Shown here: positions 37,006 through 64,000 of the stretch, piece by piece
Position numbering within the stretch: the first letter of the stretch is position 1
Layout of the letters: every line of letters starts with the position of its first letter
Assembly (NCBI GenBank): GCA_009760855.2
Contig: WPIO01000007.1
Span: 9,372,001-9,436,000, forward strand
From: Cristatella mucedo
Lineage: Eukaryota; Bryozoa; Phylactolaemata; Cristatellidae
Length of the DNA stretch: 64,000 nt
Direction: 5' to 3'
Made by a program: the position numbers and the translations under genes
Notes under the pieces: generated by a model
Database searches by the model: none
Told to the model about the DNA's origin: nothing
Seen by the model: the letters and a program-made list of their open reading frames with translations, nothing else

Positions 37006-37200
37006 GTGATGGCACACTAGGTAAGGCGATTGCTTTTCATGATCTCGGTCCCGACGTCGGGGGTTCGAATCCTGCGGTGGCAATCCTTTCTTGAACTGCA
37101 AGCGGAGGTGATAGCCTTTAAGGCTCACTGTCGCTGTACAAAAGAGGCTGTTAAATCAGCTAATATGAAGTCCTCTAAGGGCGCTATGCAAATGAGTTAT
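37006..37200 (+). mobile_element. SINE2, tRNA-like, best-preserved copy
   Basis: A box-A-like GGCACACTAGGTAAGGCGAT, box-B-like GGGGGTTCGAATCCTGCGGT and body AAGCGGAGGTGATAGCCTTT. The 3' part TAAATCAGCTAATATGAAGT is followed by GTCCTCTAAGGGCGCTATGC, which resembles the family C tail. Confidence 0.8.
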
Positions 37201-37564
37201 TTTTTTAATATACGTAAATATGTATCCTGCGGATTATTTCGTGAAAAGTTAATTTGTGACTTTTTGGTTTATTTTATTTTAGCCATGTAGCTCTAACAGG
37301 CTATATTTGATGGCAGCAATGCATCTGCACATTACAATTACAAGCAGATGACTCATGACAAAGATACGGCACTGTCTTCAATTGGCAGTGAGGTGAAAGC
37401 GGAAGAAGCATCATGCAAATCAGTGCCGAACCTAATATCAACCATGCCTCAACCTTAGCCGTTTAGCTCGAGTCTTCTACGCTGACAAAAAACGTCGACT
37501 TCATGTATTGCTCACCTCGCATCTTAACCTTAAGCGGCTAGTACACGCGTGGTGCCCAACTCAG
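37201..37564. other. Unassigned intergenic
   Basis: AT-rich, no recognised feature. Confidence 0.4.
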
Positions 37565-37650
37565 GATTGGTAATAATAATACACTTGATAAAGCGCCCTC
37601 AGAGAACTTAATCTCTTTCTAGGCGCTTTACATTTGCTGCAAAGGGAGAG
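37565..37650 (-). mobile_element. Family C 3' tail, very short
   Basis: AATAATAATACACTTGATAA and an almost perfect hairpin, with only about 85 bases of element. Confidence 0.8.
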
Positions 37651-37865
37651 TAGGAAGGTCTCACATAGCCCGTTGGGGATGCGTGAACAAACAATGCCAA
37701 AAAACTTTAAGTTTATGCTGCTACCCACACAAATATTTATAGAAGCACAATACCACGGTGCATATGCAAACGACGAAATAACCGCGTTCAATCTCAGGAT
37801 ATTCGCAAGACAGCGAGCCCAACAGCAGCATCGCAGTAGGGCCCACAGCTCAAATGCGAGAAGCT

Positions 37866-37968
37866 GGTTAAAGCCGAGTTTACACGGTGAGTTTCGCTTC
37901 CTACCTGCTTTGGTCTTCTTTTTTGCAGGGAAGTTTACGCCGCCAGTCCGTGTAAACTCTGGCCTAAG
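37866..37968. repeat. MITE-like inverted repeat
   Basis: GAGTTTACACGG near 37875 and its exact complement CCGTGTAAACTC near 37950 bracket about 60 bases. The flanking bases (AAAGCC / GGCCTAA) pair imperfectly and extend the repeat. Confidence 0.6.
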
Positions 37969-39120
37969 AAAGAGGAACTCTCCACGGAGCCAGCCAGCCA
38001 ACTCACGCTGAAATTGAGTTCGCCGCTGCAGTCATCAATGTAGATGAGTATGAGAAGAGTATAAAGAATGAAGATAAACTTATAATAATGGTATTTCGGG
38101 AAAGTATATCTGCTAAGTAAATACGCCGTTGTGGATGTGTTGGCGTATAGCGCAAAGTAATGTGCGTCTGTACGGGTTTGTTGGCGCATTTCATATACCG
38201 CCACATGTCGTCTTCTGAGCAGAGAAGGGTTAAGCCATGGCTGCAATGCTTAAGCAGTCCATGTTAAGGGATGCGCTCGAAACGCCTCCACATCACTTGA
38301 GCCAACAAATAGCAGCTATTGGTATTTTGGTCGTGGTGCGCGTGTGACGAGCTCCAGGGTTTTTATTGGTGGGCTTGTACAACTGGGAAGCATATAGTAG
38401 TCTGAACCAACGGAAATCGTCGCAAAATAGGCCCCAACTTAGGGGAAATTCGATAGTGCAAACGCAGCTTTAGAGTTTATTTCGTAAATTCCCATGGAAT
38501 AATCTTGGATAGACGCTATTTAAGCATATCCAACGCTCTTTAAAGGCTGGCGCATCACGACTTGGGGTCGGTGTCGCTCACTCCGGTGGCTTTCCAATAC
38601 GCTGGTTTAAGCGGCAGCGCCAGAGGTGTCAGTAATCACTTCGAGCGACAGCAAAGAGAGATCGCAAGCTGCTGGAATACCATGGCCACCATTTGAAAAA
38701 CCTTGTAAGTTTTCACTCTTGTGGATTTCTAGCACTTCAATGTTCAATTTCAGCATTAAAAGAGTGCATGTTATAACTACGTACGCAAATTAGCAAATTA
38801 TCCCCTGTATCTATGGTCTAGCTGGGGCCTGCGCTAGTGCAGATGAGTCATCGTTGGCGCCGCTGCGTCAGATAGATTCTAAACTTGTCTTTAAGGCTTT
38901 AAATATTTTTGTAACTCCTCATTTACTGTACAGATGATTTTAGAGAATGGTAGTTGGGGATAAATTTTGAGGAAGAGCGCGTCCGAGACATGTGCAGATG
39001 AATCTATCTGCTACGGTAGTAGCCGCAGGCTCAGCTACAATGAGGAGGCGTTGCCATAACTCCCAACTCTACCTTTGACCTAGGTCGTGGCGGTTCCGGT
39101 CTACCTAGCAAGAGAATTAA
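37969..39120. promoter_or_regulatory. Upstream region of KCC, promoter not resolved
   Basis: No TATA-like box can be placed with confidence. Near 38703 the sequence CCTTGTAAGTTTTC resembles a splice donor that could end a 5' UTR exon, and it is preceded by a five-codon upstream ORF (ATG at 38682, TGA at 38694). GC content rises from about 39050 into the first coding exon. Confidence 0.3.
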
Positions 39121-63936
<24,816 letters not shown>

Positions 63937-64000
63937 GTACGTCAGGATCTGGCTGTGCGGAGCAAGCACTCGAGGCTTCCTGCCGACGGGAGGCTGTCGG

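Noticed and set aside
36885-37110. tRNA-like sequences with box A and box B
   Set aside because: Not called as tRNA genes. Both are followed by SINE bodies repeated elsewhere in the window, and no clean cloverleaf can be drawn by eye.

Overview
This window is invertebrate animal nuclear DNA. It has spliced genes with GT-AG introns of about 0.1-8 kb, long (GT)n, (CT)n and (AT)n microsatellites, many decayed LINE copies of the CR1/L2 group, and two tRNA-like SINE families. I cannot name the phylum from the sequence; nothing looks bacterial.

Two host genes can be reconstructed exon by exon, both on the + strand. The first (2664-29278) is the 3' part of a TRPV-family cation channel of the Nanchung/Inactive/vanilloid type. 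Ten exons encode about 595 residues: the segment just before S1, S1-S6, the pore, the TRP-box region and a long serine-rich cytoplasmic tail ending in a stop. The ankyrin-repeat N-terminus is not visible and probably lies upstream of the window. The second (39121-63936 and beyond) is the 5' part of a K-Cl cotransporter (KCC, SLC12A4-7 type). Eleven exons encode 610 residues, from the initiator Met through about TM9, and the gene runs off the right edge. Reading frame is kept across every exon junction in both genes, which is the strongest evidence for the models.

Layout: 1-530, an ORF of a repetitive arthropod/cnidarian-type family; 530-10600, one TRPV exon in a large intron full of LINE copies (family A from 3350 to about 6500 on the - strand, family C at 8108-9450 on the - strand); 10600-29280, the TRPV exons with a nearly full-length family C LINE (25560-28330, + strand) in the intron before the TRP-box exon; 29.3-39.1 kb, a repeat-rich intergenic stretch with a GC-rich island at 34.0-35.0 kb; 39.1-64.0 kb, the KCC gene, with LINE copy B (54776-56640, - strand), SINEs and microsatellites in its introns.

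The two genes are neighbours in the same orientation; the sequence shows no functional link between them. The mobile DNA falls into related sets. Family C LINEs and SINE1 end in the same hairpin-forming 3' sequence, family A LINEs end in (ATTAC)n, and a third L2-like family is seen only as fragments. I found no CRISPR array, operon, rRNA or functional tRNA gene, and no convincing new biological system. The most useful leads are two residue changes at conserved transport sites, a SPAK/OSR1-type docking motif at the KCC N-terminus, a possible unrecognised - strand gene in the 34-kb GC island, and the LINE/SINE shared tail.
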